Shown here: positions 10,986-21,584 of the stretch, piece by piece
Numbering within the stretch: the stretch's first letter is position 1
Layout of the letters: every line of letters starts with the position of its first letter
Assembly: GCA_009760855.2 (NCBI GenBank)
Contig: WPIO01000004.1
Coordinates: forward strand, 1 to 64,000
Length of the DNA: 64,000 bases
Source: Cristatella mucedo
Lineage: Eukaryota; Bryozoa; Phylactolaemata; Cristatellidae
Reading direction: 5' to 3'
Notes under the pieces: generated by a model
The model's database searches: none
What the model was told of the DNA's origin: nothing
Seen by the model: only the letters and a program-made list of their open reading frames with translations
Translations under genes and position numbers: made by a program

Positions 10986-11459
10986 AACTCCAAGTCTTCT
11001 GATAGCTTAGATAAAAATTGTACTCTGTACTTAATAAAACCATTTTATTGCAGTGCATTTTATTGCCTCGTAATTTCATACACAAATTTTTCAATTTATA
11101 AGTATGTCTTTTAATCTAAAAATGTATGACCGATATCGATGCGTTTTTGGTGTCGAGGAATTGATTATTACATTTTAAAATAGAAATTAACTGGACACGT
11201 AAATCATTTGAGTTAGGTGCTCTGTCGCCGAACGAATAAACTCGCAAGTCGACGTACCTCAGGGTACAGTTAGCCCCCGACTTACGATGGGTTTTTACTG
11301 ACAAAAATTTGAAATGCGAACTCGGTCGCGTTTACATTAATTAAAATTGAAAATTAAAATATATGCAAGAAAGCATTCAAAATCCGCGCGCGGTCAGTAG
11401 GTTTGACAAGGCCGCAAACAGTAGAGAGGAAACGACGTCTGACAGCCATGCATTTCGGG

Positions 11460-12810
11460 TACCCGCGGACTCACACCTGCTTGCGAGACTTGCTGGAGGT
11501 AAGACGTGTTCAATGTGACCTCGTGCTTTCGCGTCTTTGGTGTCGTGATTTTCCTGTACGCTTATGTTATTACTTTATTACAACGCTTTCTATCTGTATT
11601 AGATAGTGTGGTCATTTTGAGATTACTGAAAGACGCAAAAGTAGCACGTGAGAGGGCTGAAAAGCGAAAAAGTAGCAGCCATTCTGCTGGCATAGAAAAG
11701 ACTCAGAGGAGAGCAATTTCTCCAGAGGAGAAAAAAATGTGGCAAGTTTGCTAATGAGACAGAATAAGGAACTGAAAAAGGAAGAACATAAAGTTATGAC
11801 GAACTCGAGGTGGCGTTACGAAAGTTTTGTCGTAAACGAAATGGCTTAACTACTCTCCTCTATCGCTCCTCGAATGCGTTTACCAGACAGCGAACTAAAA
11901 TTAGGAAGAGCTAAAAATGCCAGTAGTTGGTAAGGAGACTATAGCGAGCTTGTGGGGTGGCAATTTTAGTTTCGATGTAAAAATGCTTCTATTGGCTGTT
12001 CAGCCTTGGAATTGTGAATTTTAAGCCTAGTTCTGTAAATTACCATTTGAGGGAGGCTACTATATATACTGCCACATGTTTTCTTCGGCGGACCGAGAAG
12101 CTTTCATTGGGCAGCTCTGAGCGCGTCAGTCATGTCAGAGCAGCGTCTCCCCTGCCAGACTCTCGAAGCTCGTGTTCATAGATATGAGAGAATTGAAGAG
12201 ATTCATCAGTTTATGGATCGTCTAGTATACGTTGTTTTTTATTAAACGGGAAGTATAAAGGCATGTGCAGTCAAGAGTTAGATACAAGACCAGTAATAGC
12301 TGATAAGGATAACTAGCTGATAAGGTCAGCATCGTTTGAAAGTCCGAGTCGTTTGAAGTACTCGCAAGCTCTTTGCCGTAGAGTTCTCTGACCCAGAGGT
12401 TTTGAGCCACCGCCGCGTCTGTGTAGATTGAATGTTGACGGCATTGCATCGTTTGAAGGTTCGATTCGTGCATTGCTTACTAAACTGTGCATTTTGGACC
12501 AAATTTGTTCGGTTGGACATCATTTTTTGAGCCGAGCATTTTTATCCGTCATTAATCCTCTCGGACTACTTACTCCATGCATCGTGTGGCTTTTAACTTC
12601 TTCGTGAAATTCAGGTATTTCACTTCGGTTCCCTGGCGAACCACCGAAGTGAAGCTCGCGAGACGTGAAACAGCTCGGTACAGGTTAGTGCAAAGCCGCC
12701 GCGAGGCCTGACTGGAGCTGCTCGTGCTTGTTGTAGGAATTCAAGAATTTCATGGATTTTATTCTGCATTACAAGACAAATGAAAAGGTACGTGCGGCAG
12801 TTGACACGGT
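11460..12810 (+). pseudogene. Repeated element with exon-like blocks, long form, copy A
   Basis: This is the longer relative of 1,665-2,315. Exon-like blocks end in good donors: CTGGAG|gtaagacg at about 11,498 and GAAAAG|gtacgtgc at about 12,787. The last block is preceded by cttgttgtag and reads EFKNFMDFILHYKTNEK. A Lys/Arg-rich frame (about 11,625-11,750, with ERAEKRKSSSHSAG and ISPEEKKMWQ) stops but continues in another frame as MRQNKELKKEEHKVM. It looks like a decayed transposon or gene of unknown family. Confidence 0.5.
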
Positions 12811-13026
12811 CATGCAAAGCTGAGTGACATGCGTTGATACGTAGCTCGTCCCAGCATTCTTATTACCATATTATTTTTATCACTTTGTATTACCTCATTA
12901 CTCCTTTCGGAATTACTCCATGCACGTATTTACTCATTACTTCATTGTACTACCTCATTACTCCATGCACCATGTGGCCCTGCTTCCCTTCCCTTCATCC
13001 TTACTTCATCCCAGCATCGTCTGCTC
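12811..13026 (-). promoter_or_regulatory. Downstream flank of TRIM gene A
   Basis: This is the minus-strand region beyond the stop codon of the TRIM gene. It is built from short ATTACTCC/TACCTCATTAC repeats. The nearest AATAAA on the minus strand is at about 12,750 (plus-strand ttttattc), roughly 275 bp past the stop and inside the neighbouring repeated element. That makes it a possible but unproven polyadenylation signal. Confidence 0.3.
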
Positions 13027-16000
13027 TCAGCTGCTGCCAGCTGCAGGATACACGGTCACATTCCTATAATGCTCGCTTGCTTCGTCGTAGCCGAGCACTG
13101 CTAGCACGGTCCTCTGTCCTCTGTCTCCCAGAGACAGACGCGCCGGCCGCTGCAGTCCATGGCTGCTGTAGGAGAGGACATTCTGCAGCACCTCTCCACT
13201 CTCTGCACTGAGCGCTCTCACACAGTCCCTGCTCCTCCTGTCTCCCCTCCCTATCCCTTGCACGGCCACGTACACGAGGCCGCCTGCAGCACAGACGCCA
13301 TACACTGCTTCCTCGCTGCTCAGCTCGTGTCTCCATTGTCTGTCACCTCGGTGGCTGTAGCTGTCCACGATGTCTAGCTCTCTGCCGTCGTCCAGCTTCA
13401 CTTTGTCGCAGCTCGTAGTGACCAGAGCAGCAGCAGTGAGAGCCACACTGAGTATGTCATAATCGTACTTCCGGCCGTACAGCAGCCGCCCCGTGCTCAG
13501 CTGCAGCAGCTGCAGCCCTGGGCCAGACTGCCACAGCTGCTGCTGCTGGTCATTGAGTCTGGTCTCGGTCACTGCGAGCAGGTCACCGAGCACGGACAGC
13601 TTCCAGGGATGTGACTGCAGCTCAGCGACACGCTTGTCCTCGAGCCACTGCGAGTCTCCTGCAGCAGCACACGAGCTGCGTCTGAGCAGCAGGACGAGCC
13701 GTGAGTGGAGCACACCCACAACAGCTCGTCCGTCCTGCAGAGACTGCGCTGCAGTGACCGAGTCGTCCTGTCCGTTGCTCTGCCTGGCAGGTTTCCAGAC
13801 GCTCAGCTCAATGCCATTCTCGCTGTATTCCTTCAGGCCGTGCTGCCCTGCAGCCAGCAGCAGATGACCCTCTGACGTCACAGACAGGTCGCAGCAAGGG
13901 ACAGGCGTCTGGAAGCTGCTGGAGGCAGAGCCGAAGTGCAGAGCTGACTGCTCCTGTGCTACAACGAACGCTGCATTGAATGCAGGCAGCAGCAGCTGTG
14001 CATAGTGTGGCAGAATGAATAAATAAGCAATGAATAAGTCCTCTACAACGAACGCACGTTCGTGTGAATATAGCTGCAGCTGCAGCTATGCAGAAAGTGG
14101 CAGAGTGAATAAATAAATGAATAAATGAATATTGAATGCAGAATGAATAGATGAATATTTCGTGTAACATTCGCAGTGCTACGATACAATGTATATGCTA
14201 CGATACAATGCAAGGATACGTGTAAATTCACAATGCTATCCATGGCAAGCACGAGTGAGCGACTGCTTCTACATACCAAACCGTCGGAAAAACCACTCAT
14301 TGCTGGTTGAAAAAAAGTCGCGAGAGTTTGTGCATACCAGTTGACACATCTGTATCACTTTGTCCGTGTCTAATTCGATGAGGCAATTTCTAATTGTATG
14401 TCCTTAATGCAGAATGCTGCTCAAGTTGGCAGCTCATTGCATTATGCTCTAACATGCTCATAAAATAAACTGAAGTACAGCAATAGGTTGCATCGCTTGA
14501 ATGCACTGTTGCAAGAACTTTGGTCTTATTGGCAGCCTTTTAATTTCTACCCTTACTACACTTACTTCTGCATGCTAAGCTGAATCACAGCAGCAGCACA
14601 CGGTGTATTATGTATTATATTATAGTGAATGTACGTTCGCAGCTACAGACATTTCCAGGGAACCGAACCAAGATTTTATGCTATCACACACGATGCTATG
14701 GCACATTGGGTTATCTGCATTTCCAAATCTACTATGGACGAGTCTCAGTTGCAGCTCTTTATCTTTACAAAGCAAACACTAGTAAATATCATCATAAATG
14801 AATAAGATATTCAGATATTTCCATGCAACTGAATTTTTTCTGGAAAGGCTGCAAAACAACTGCTTTGCATTACAACTACACCAAGAATCCAAGCACTGCA
14901 AATGCATTCGGCTGCAGTGTGCACACACTCATTCAAACAGTGACTTCCGGTGCATGTGTACTTTCTTTGCCCCCCTCCCATTCACAGCCCATGATTGGAT
15001 TGCTGGTTGAAAAAAAGTCGCAGTTTGTGCATACCAGTCGAAACAGCTGCTTCAATTCGTCTCAGCCTGATTTGCAATAGATTTGCATGGATTAATTAAA
15101 ATTAAATTACAGAACATGTATTAACAATTAAAAATAGATTTGCATTGACACAGTCTAAATGCACAACCAATAACATTTCCAGGTACCAAAGCGATGCTAT
15201 ATGATCACTTCCGATGCCATGCCATTTTGGGTTATCTCCATTTCCAGGTTTACTACTGCCCGTTCAAATCTCAGATAAAGGCAACGCAAGCATTGGGCCA
15301 TCGACTAGCACTGCAGCATGCTACTGGTGAGCTGCATGCTGCACTTTCACTCCCCCATCAGCCCAGACCGATGTGTGATGCAGCAACAGATAAACGTTTA
15401 GATACTATCGAAACAGGAAAATAAACTAACTAAAATTACCTCCTATCGAAACAGGAAAACTTATACAAAATGTTGGCTGAGGTCGTACTACAGACATGAA
15501 TGATGGGTGTTTCAATCTACGCAGGCATTATAAGTACTTGCAAAGATCAACCAATGGCACATTGACCTATTATTTGCAAGCCCAAGCTATGCCTTAATGA
15601 AAGGTACATAATTAAAGCTCAATAACCCCTTTCCAATAACCTAACGACCATCCAATTTAGTAACTACTCGTAGCTGTATACCGACCCGACAGCACCAATT
15701 AGCTTCATCTTGGAGCAGCACAAAGTGAGAGCTTCATTCGTGAAGAGGTAAAGGGCATTCGAGCGTCATTCCGTCTGCAGTGAGCTTGCCTGCACACATA
15801 GATGAAATCAGGGAGAGCTGACCGCCGTAAGAATGTGCTACGCAAAGCAGTCACTAGGGGAATGGCAGCAATGTAGCAACTATGCTAGGGCTTAGCAGGC
15901 GAGTCATCAAAAAAGAATGTCTCATATCTACAGACCTTCAAAACTGTTTGCTCGGCATTACAATTTTTCGGTTAGCACGTTGCATCAAGAAGATGTCAAC

Positions 16001-17281
16001 TCACCTGCAACACCATCACCAACAGCACCACCCTTAACGGCGATGACATCGGCAAGGATTCGCCCAAGGCAGTCTGCAAGGAATACAATCTCAAAGGCTG
16101 CAACTACACAACATCGGCAAGATTTGTGTGTCAGCGAGCTGAGCTACAGGCTACATGCAGATTGCATTGCTTCGCTGGCAGCTACCTGTGGTCAGCTTCG
16201 GAGTTCCCATCCACGAGGAGACTACTTCGTTTAGGTCGTTGGGCAGAGAGCCACTCAGTTCCACAAGCTTGCCAGCATCCGGGATATCTTTGAATCCATC
16301 CATCTGCTTGACCAGCACCTCGAGACGTGACTGTAAGGCCACCTGCTGGTCCAACAAATCAGGTTCATCGGCCGAGTCTGTCAGGCTGCAGGCATATTCG
16401 GATGCATGCTGCAGTGACTGGTGCAGGTGCTCGGCCAGGCTCTGCAGGGCAGCAGCACTGTCCTCGAGCTGGTCATAGCAGTCCTTAAGCTTCCACTCAG
16501 AATCATCAAAGCTTTTGCTCACAGCGTCCACCACATACTTCTTCTTGGTTCTCAGCTCGTCCAGATGAAGTGCACGAGCCGATTGGATGTCCTTCACCAG
16601 ATTCCTGGGCTTCAGCAGCTGCTCAGACTTACTAATCAAATGCTTATGCAGACGGTGTATTCTCTCTCTTGCATCCTTCAAAAGACTTTCAGCTATTGAT
16701 CCTTTTAGGTGCTGTAGCTCAGAGTGTCCTAGACCCTCGCACTGCCTGGCACATTCGGTGCATTTGGCTTTCTTGCAGTCGATGCACAGCAGATCCAGCG
16801 GCTTCGAGTGCTGCCTGCACTGCTGCTGCACTTCGGCTTTCAGCAATTCGTTCCAACTCGTGATTTCCTCGAGCAAAACGGTCGCATGACTCCTGTTGTA
16901 TCGGTTATGGCTAGGTAAGCAGGTTGCACACAAGGATCCCTGGCACTGCATGCACCAGACGTCTGCTAGCTTGTTCGGGCTGCCATCCTCTCTGCAGACA
17001 CTGCACTTATCAGCATCTTGCAGGGCTCTGAAACGTCTCACCAACTCAGCGATGAAACTATTGGGATGCTTTGTTGAACTGATGTCGGTGAGTTCGTCGC
17101 AAGCAGGGCATCGCATGCTCTTTGAGCCCTCTGCTATGGCAGCACGATCAGCACAGCTACTGCAGCAGCCGTGCAGGCATCGAAGCAGCAGTGGCTGCTC
17201 TGCAATTAGTTTGCAGACGATGCAAGATAACAGGTCTTTGTTTATCGATGCTAGTCCAATCACTGGAAGCTCTTGTGCCAT
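13027..17281 (-). CDS. TRIM protein A: RING, two B-boxes, coiled coil, beta-propeller
   Basis: Probable E3 ubiquitin ligase of the tripartite-motif class. The coding exons are 17,281-16,186, 16,097-16,005 and 13,970-13,027. All junctions are phase 1 and the total is 2,133 nt (710 aa). The RING uses C20, C23, C35, H37, C40, C43, C58 and C61. B-box1 uses C93, C96, C110, C113, C118, C121, H125 and H132. B-box2 starts C155/H158. The coiled coil spans about 195-330, a 31-residue linker exon follows (EIVFLADCLGRILA), and the propeller-like domain is about 397-710. Donors are CACAG|GTAGCT and TTGCAG|GTGAGT; acceptors are TTGCAG and AATGCAG. The ATG follows an acceptor-like ttccttag, so a 5' UTR exon is expected upstream. 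The propeller does not show clear NHL motifs and could be WD40- or NHL-related. Copy B holds an intact paralogue. Confidence 0.88.
13971..16004 (-). other. Intron 2 of TRIM gene A with repeats
   Basis: The intron of 2,034 bp runs from gtgagttgac to a caatgcag acceptor. Near its 3' end are ATTC/TTTA tetranucleotide repeats (14,100-14,160) and a perfect 20-bp palindrome of GCTGCA units at 14,070-14,089. It also contains two copies of the dispersed 90-bp repeat (14,648-14,740; 15,175-15,260). The stretch 14,790-15,446 has no counterpart in copy B, where a LINE fragment lies instead. Confidence 0.7.
14070..14089. repeat. Perfect 20-bp palindrome (GCTGCA units)
   Basis: The sequence atagctgcagctgcagctat equals its own reverse complement. 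A small inverted repeat, acgaac-gcac-gttcgt, lies just before it. In copy B the block is expanded: two palindrome-like units occur between 36,409 and 36,480, with extra sequence between them. Confidence 0.85.
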
Positions 17282-18400
17282 GGATAACCTAAGGAAGGAA
17301 CGACATAAATCCAGCTGACATATCAACTACACAAAATTTAGGTAAAATAGGCAGATTTCAACAACAAGGGATGGATGAAACGTGAACCATTGCAAAGCAG
17401 ATATGCTTAACAAATAATGCCAGCAGGGCAGACCATTTTGACCAGATACTCTTTTGAGAGATGCCACTTGATTGTGTTACCTGACTTGATGTAGCTACTC
17501 TGATAACAGCATCTGGGCATCGTCGACAATTGTAATCTAGTATCTCCTTATTTACGATGCTTGCATAACTTTATAGCCACTACCAATTTTGCATACGTTA
17601 AATAGCAAATCGCAGGCTCACACCAAGTATGGAGTACCCTGCTTGACTTGAGATCAAGGTCAAAGCCAAGAGCTGGTCTTGTGATATACAGGTATTCGTT
17701 AAAGTGGCAGGCAAGAGTGAAAGCAAATAAAACGGAATAAAAAAACTAGTCTACAAACTTCAAGAAGGAATCAAAAATGTCTGCTTACATACCTGTATCT
17801 AGTAGGATGCTGACTGGTGTATAGGAGTAGCCATGGATAGAAAAGGCAGAAAGCAGTAGCTGAGTAATAATATTAAATTCAATGTTAGTAACGAAGCACG
17901 GCAGTAGATCTGCATGCGAATTACACTCTGGGAATCTAATCGATGCCAATGTCTAGAGCTGCTAAGAAATTATTCAAATCAAATTCAATTTCCTTCAGAG
18001 GCCATAACATACATTCAACCGATGCATGAGCCATTAATTATAGCCATGCCAACTTGCAGCTTTTATTGAACAAAGCTTTGCATCACTACATCACATCCAC
18101 ATGCATACCTGATGCACTTCACCTAAAGCAGCAGCTTATGGTAGCTTGGCTTCATTGCATTATATGCAGCTCGTCAGCATAGGGCTTGAGTCAGATGTGG
18201 CACATCATAGTCTACCAAAACTATTGTACGAGTATTTTACCGAAACCTATGCTGAATGGATCCTAGCGAAACTTTTGACTGTGACTCTTTTGCCTATGTC
18301 TTTGTTCTCTTGCCGGTTGTTGGGGCTTTGCCGAAATTACATTCAGTTGTAAACGGCTACGAATGTGCCACTCCAGAATTTAATTTGCCAGATACGTCAT
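17282..18400. other. Upstream region of TRIM gene A
   Basis: No open frame of interest. On the minus strand the region just above the ATG has a pyrimidine-rich acceptor (gttccttccttag), so it should contain an intron and a non-coding first exon. I cannot place the exon or promoter. Copy B counterpart is 41,113-42,220, about 90% identical. Confidence 0.5.
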
Positions 18401-18404
18401 TTGA

Positions 18405-18640
18405 AAGTAGGTAGACTTGACTGTGAACATTGAGGTGGTCATATAGCTGAATGTCATTGTGGAACGAGACATGCTGGTTTTATAGTGATTTTACAAGGAA
18501 TGCTCTGGCCGAGGTAAACATTAGGCTTTCTAAATTTTTCGTGACACTCCTTTCGTCATTAACTGCTTGGAAGGCTGTATCGTCTTTTAATTAGGGAAAC
18601 ATGGCTGCTATACAAGTGCAAATGTAGGCAACCGAAGTTA
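18405..18640 (-). pseudogene. LINE family B ORF2 fragment, minus strand
   Basis: This is a diverged match to 7,945-8,170 of the better-preserved element (gtaggtagacttgactgtg, then a gtcattgtggaacgagaca-like stretch). It is head-to-head with the plus-strand LINE fragment that follows. Copy B: about 42,225-42,460. Confidence 0.6.
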
Positions 18641-18689
18641 GAAGGGATGAGACAGTATAAGGTGCTGGAGACTACATAATAAAAGCAAA

Positions 18690-19450
18690 GGTATAGAAAC
18701 GTGCCGTCGGCTTGTTTGACAGGGATAGCACATCTAAATTGGTCCATGCATTTTGTCATCCCGTCTTGACCTCTGTAACTCACTGCTTGCTGGTCTACCG
18801 GCCTGTTCAATCAGGCGTTGACAGCAGGTGCAAAACTCTGCAGCTAGGCTTGTCTATCGCGAGCAGCACAGCTGCCACATCTCAACAATTCTCACCGATC
18901 GGCAATGGCTCCCACTCAAGACACGCATTGACTTCACGCTTTTGTCTTACTCACTTTTAATTCCCTTCCTTCTTTGGCTCCAGCCTACCTATCACATCTA
19001 CTCACCAACCAAGCTAAGCATCGTACCTCGTCGTACCACTTTCTCTTTTCAAAATCGAATCGTTTACCAACACCTCGTACGAATCTCGAATCTTTGGGAG
19101 ATCGTAAATTTAGTTCGTGTGCTCCCAAAGCCTGGAACTCACTTCCGACTGTCTTACAACATCCGAGTTACAACATCTCATGAATTGACCACGTTTAAAA
19201 AGAAACTGAAAATGCTTCTGTTTATCGTAGGATTTAATGAGTCCGGATGATCTCTCTTTGTTTGGGCTTATTGGTGCTCATACTGTGCATGCTGAAACTA
19301 ACCATACTTGCATGCTGACCCTGTGCATGCCACCCCTAACCATGTGATTCTTTTTTAACCGTTCTATCTTGTTTACTTTGCGGCAAATTTAAAGCACCTA
19401 TAAAGTGATTTATCTAAGGGCACTGTAGCAAAAGTATTTTTATTATCGAT
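18690..19450 (+). pseudogene. LINE family B ORF2 C-terminus and 3' end, plus strand
   Basis: Frames show NSAARLVYREQHSCHIS, WLPLKTRIDF, APAYLSHLLTNQAKHRT, TNLESLGDRKFSSCAPKAWN and ELTTFKKKLKMLLF across at least three reading frames. The family B terminus ends near 19,445. Copy B counterpart: about 42,530-43,260, broken in other places. Confidence 0.8.
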
Positions 19451-19521
19451 TATATAACTTGTTCTTAGAGGCTAGACCGGTGAGTAGATGGTGGCTACAC
19501 CTGGCCATGACTACGTGGATA

Positions 19522-19760
19522 ATGACCTGACAATGAGTCATATATATAATTCATTTATTTATTAAATGACTTTAAATTATATGACTTTATATTAAATGAC
19601 TTTACATTATATTTATTTTATTATATTTTATTATATATTTATTATATTATATTTATATATTTTATTTTCTTATATCTGTTAAATTTGTATATTCTATTAA
19701 TTTATTATATTATATTTATCATATTTATTAATTGTATTAATTATATGACCTGACAATGAG
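19522..19760. repeat. AT-rich insertion flanked by 16-bp direct repeats, copy A only
   Basis: The 16-mer atgacctgacaatgag occurs at 19,522-19,537 and again at 19,745-19,760. About 204 bp of almost pure A/T (19,541-19,744) lies between. Copy B has a single version of the flank (about 43,330-43,345, one mismatch) and no insert. This is the pattern of a target-site duplication around an insertion, although the insert has no recognisable mobile-element features. Confidence 0.85.
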
Positions 19761-20560
19761 CCATAGGCTTTTAGTGACCCGAATCTGGACTAAATATATC
19801 AACGAAGAAGACCCAAACTCGCAACCTGGGCTGTGGAATGTAAGCACCTTACCTTTGAAAGTCTTTAAACGTTGGATCGGTTGGTGCAGTTAAGTCGGTT
19901 GAAAGCCGGAAGTGCTGGCTTCGTAAGCTCCTGACAAAGAAACATGTACACGTACACTGTGAATACAGGTCTTCCGCCACGCACCATTTGTCCTACATGA
20001 AATCACTGAGCACCTTCAGTACTCCCGGGCCCAGCGTTGGGTTCTGCCCACCACCCTAGGCCAGCAACAAAATTCCCTACTTGCGACCTTTCAATGAACA
20101 TTGCTTAAAATAACAGACTCCCATAAGCACGGTCTGCCGCTGTTAGAAATATTCCGTACGATGTCCATCAGGTTACCTTGGCTGAAGCTGAATGAACGAT
20201 AATTCAGGAGAATTACAGCTGCCACCAGTCAATGGCTGCCTCTGAATGTGAAACCTACTTGGGAGGCCGGGATTTCCCGTGCAAATGTCTAGGAGGCAAA
20301 AACATTTCCTGAGTTATGCTAATTAATTTTATTAAAATATGGATATTGAATCAATATGTTACATGTGACCATATTTCACGATCGAGCTGCCCGTCAACAG
20401 GATTCGGTGGGAGTAGCCGGGTACCTGTTTGCCAATGGCGGCTGCTACCCGGGTGAGAAGCCCGGATAACCATAATGCATTCCATGTGAGCTATTTCTGT
20501 CTAACTTGTAGCAGAGCCTTTTCATCTAACTCAGCTTAATACTACTCAATCCCAAGACGC
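19761..20560. other. No gene recognised, right part of copy A
   Basis: No long open frame. The stretch is about 90% identical to copy B at about 43,765-44,530. GC-rich inverted words (agccgggtac and gctacccgggt, 20,417-20,455) could form a stem. Confidence 0.5.
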
Positions 20561-20872
20561 TCGCTGTTTCATTGTTGGGGCTCGTGGGCACGCGATGGCG
20601 GCGCGACGATGGGAGCCCCCTCACGAGCGAGTTCGCAGCATTGTCGACGACGGCTGTATTATATGATATGGCAGCCGTCGTGCGTGATGCTCCCTAGCAC
20701 GTGGTGTTAAGAGAGAGAAGAGAGTTGATAGCGTGCGTACTTACCGACGCAGAGGCAGAAAGTGACTGCACGGCAAGGAACGCGTCACGTTCCGGCAAGG
20801 AGCTTTCCTGCTGGGCGAATGGAACTTCATCTCGGGCCGGAACCACGTGACGGTGATGACACGCCCACACTG
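20561..20872. other. About 312-bp CpG-rich insertion specific to copy A
   Basis: In copy B the flanks (gctgt and gacttctgct, around 44,530) are only a few bases apart, whereas copy A has about 312 bp here. The insert holds a perfect 10-bp inverted repeat, acgacggctg/cagccgtcgt, around an 18-bp loop at about 20,648-20,685, and two CACGTG E-box hexamers. No target-site duplication or terminal repeats are seen. Copy A may be the ancestral state with a deletion in copy B. Confidence 0.65.
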
Positions 20873-21082
20873 CGACTTTTGCTCTGGGGAGTAGTTCGGG
20901 TCGAGCTTATTCTGTACCCTTCAGCCGGACTACAACAAGCCAGAACTCTTTCTCAAGCGCTGTTTGCATAACTCGCCAGTGCAGAGGCGAAAGGGGGCTG
21001 CTGGGATTCTCTGCGGCTGTCTGCTGCACCGGACTGCCGTGGGCAACTCGCGTCGTTGCCAGCAGAAGCGTCGGTCTTTATC

Positions 21083-21139
21083 GGTCCTAAAACTTGCTCT
21101 CCGAATCGTCAAAGCGTTTGCTCACAGCGTCCACCACAC
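21083..21139 (-). pseudogene. 57-bp shard of the TRIM coiled-coil exon at the duplication junction
   Basis: This stretch matches 16,480-16,539 (exon 1 of TRIM A) with roughly ten differences. Shared words include aatc-tcaaagc-tttgctc and acagcgtccaccaca. It starts exactly where homology between copies A and B ends (21,082/44,752). It has no continuing similarity to the exon on the right. Confidence 0.75.
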
Positions 21140-21485
21140 TGCAGTCGAGGCGGTGTCGACATTTTTCGCACCCTGCGTCGACTCGGCTAATCTCAGATCG
21201 CCGACTCCGCCCTCGTCGACCGTCTGCCGACTGAAACTCTACGCTTGCTCATCTCAAGCGATGGCTATCGATGCCAAAATGCACCGTTGGTAGCCGACAC
21301 TTGAGGCAACGTCGAAATCCGAGAGCCAATCCAGCGGCCACTGCGTAACCGGCCTCGTGTGCCCAAGGTGCTCTTTGTGAGCGCTGGGCCCGCGGACGCT
21401 TGCGCCGGTGATTGTCGGGCTGGGCCGCTTGATGAGCTGCGGCTCAGCCTCTGGGCGACCGAATCGGCTGGAGGAGAAGTTGGTG

Positions 21486-21584
21486 ATGGCGGCGGCGGCG
21501 GCTCATTGGGATGATGCAAAAAAGAGCCTGCTCCGTAGCGATGTCAAGTTCGCTGAGCGAGAGCTTAATGGAAACGCACTGGAG
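21486..21584 (+). CDS. Possible first coding exon, unidentified gene
   Basis: An ATG in good context (gtgATGG) opens 33 codons: a short poly-Ala stretch, then HWDDAKKSLLRSDVKFAERE and LNGNALE. They end at a donor-like GGAG|gtgtgt in phase 0. The sequence looks protein-like rather than random, with mixed charged residues and balanced composition, and it sits in a CpG-rich stretch as a promoter-proximal exon would. No downstream exon was found before the TA array at 22,284, so the gene may be truncated by the duplication, or its next exon may lie far away. No family recognised. Confidence 0.3.

Larger units (their letters stand above)
1..21082. repeat. Segmental duplication, copy A (about 21 kb visible)
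   Basis: This segment is repeated downstream at 22,284-44,752. The offset is 22,300 near the start (69 matches 22,369) and drifts through small indels: 22,302 at 4,992 and 22,286 at 13,027. Large indels shift it to about 23,830 at 15,447, where similarity resumes. The left edge lies in a TA array at the window start, so the true boundary may be outside. The right edge is at 21,082, where homology to copy B (44,752) stops abruptly. By eye, 1 to about 12,850 is near 99% identical, 12,850-14,790 about 95-97%, and 15,447-21,082 about 90%. Copy-A-only pieces are about 14,790-15,446, 19,541-19,744 and about 20,561-20,872. Confidence 0.95.
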
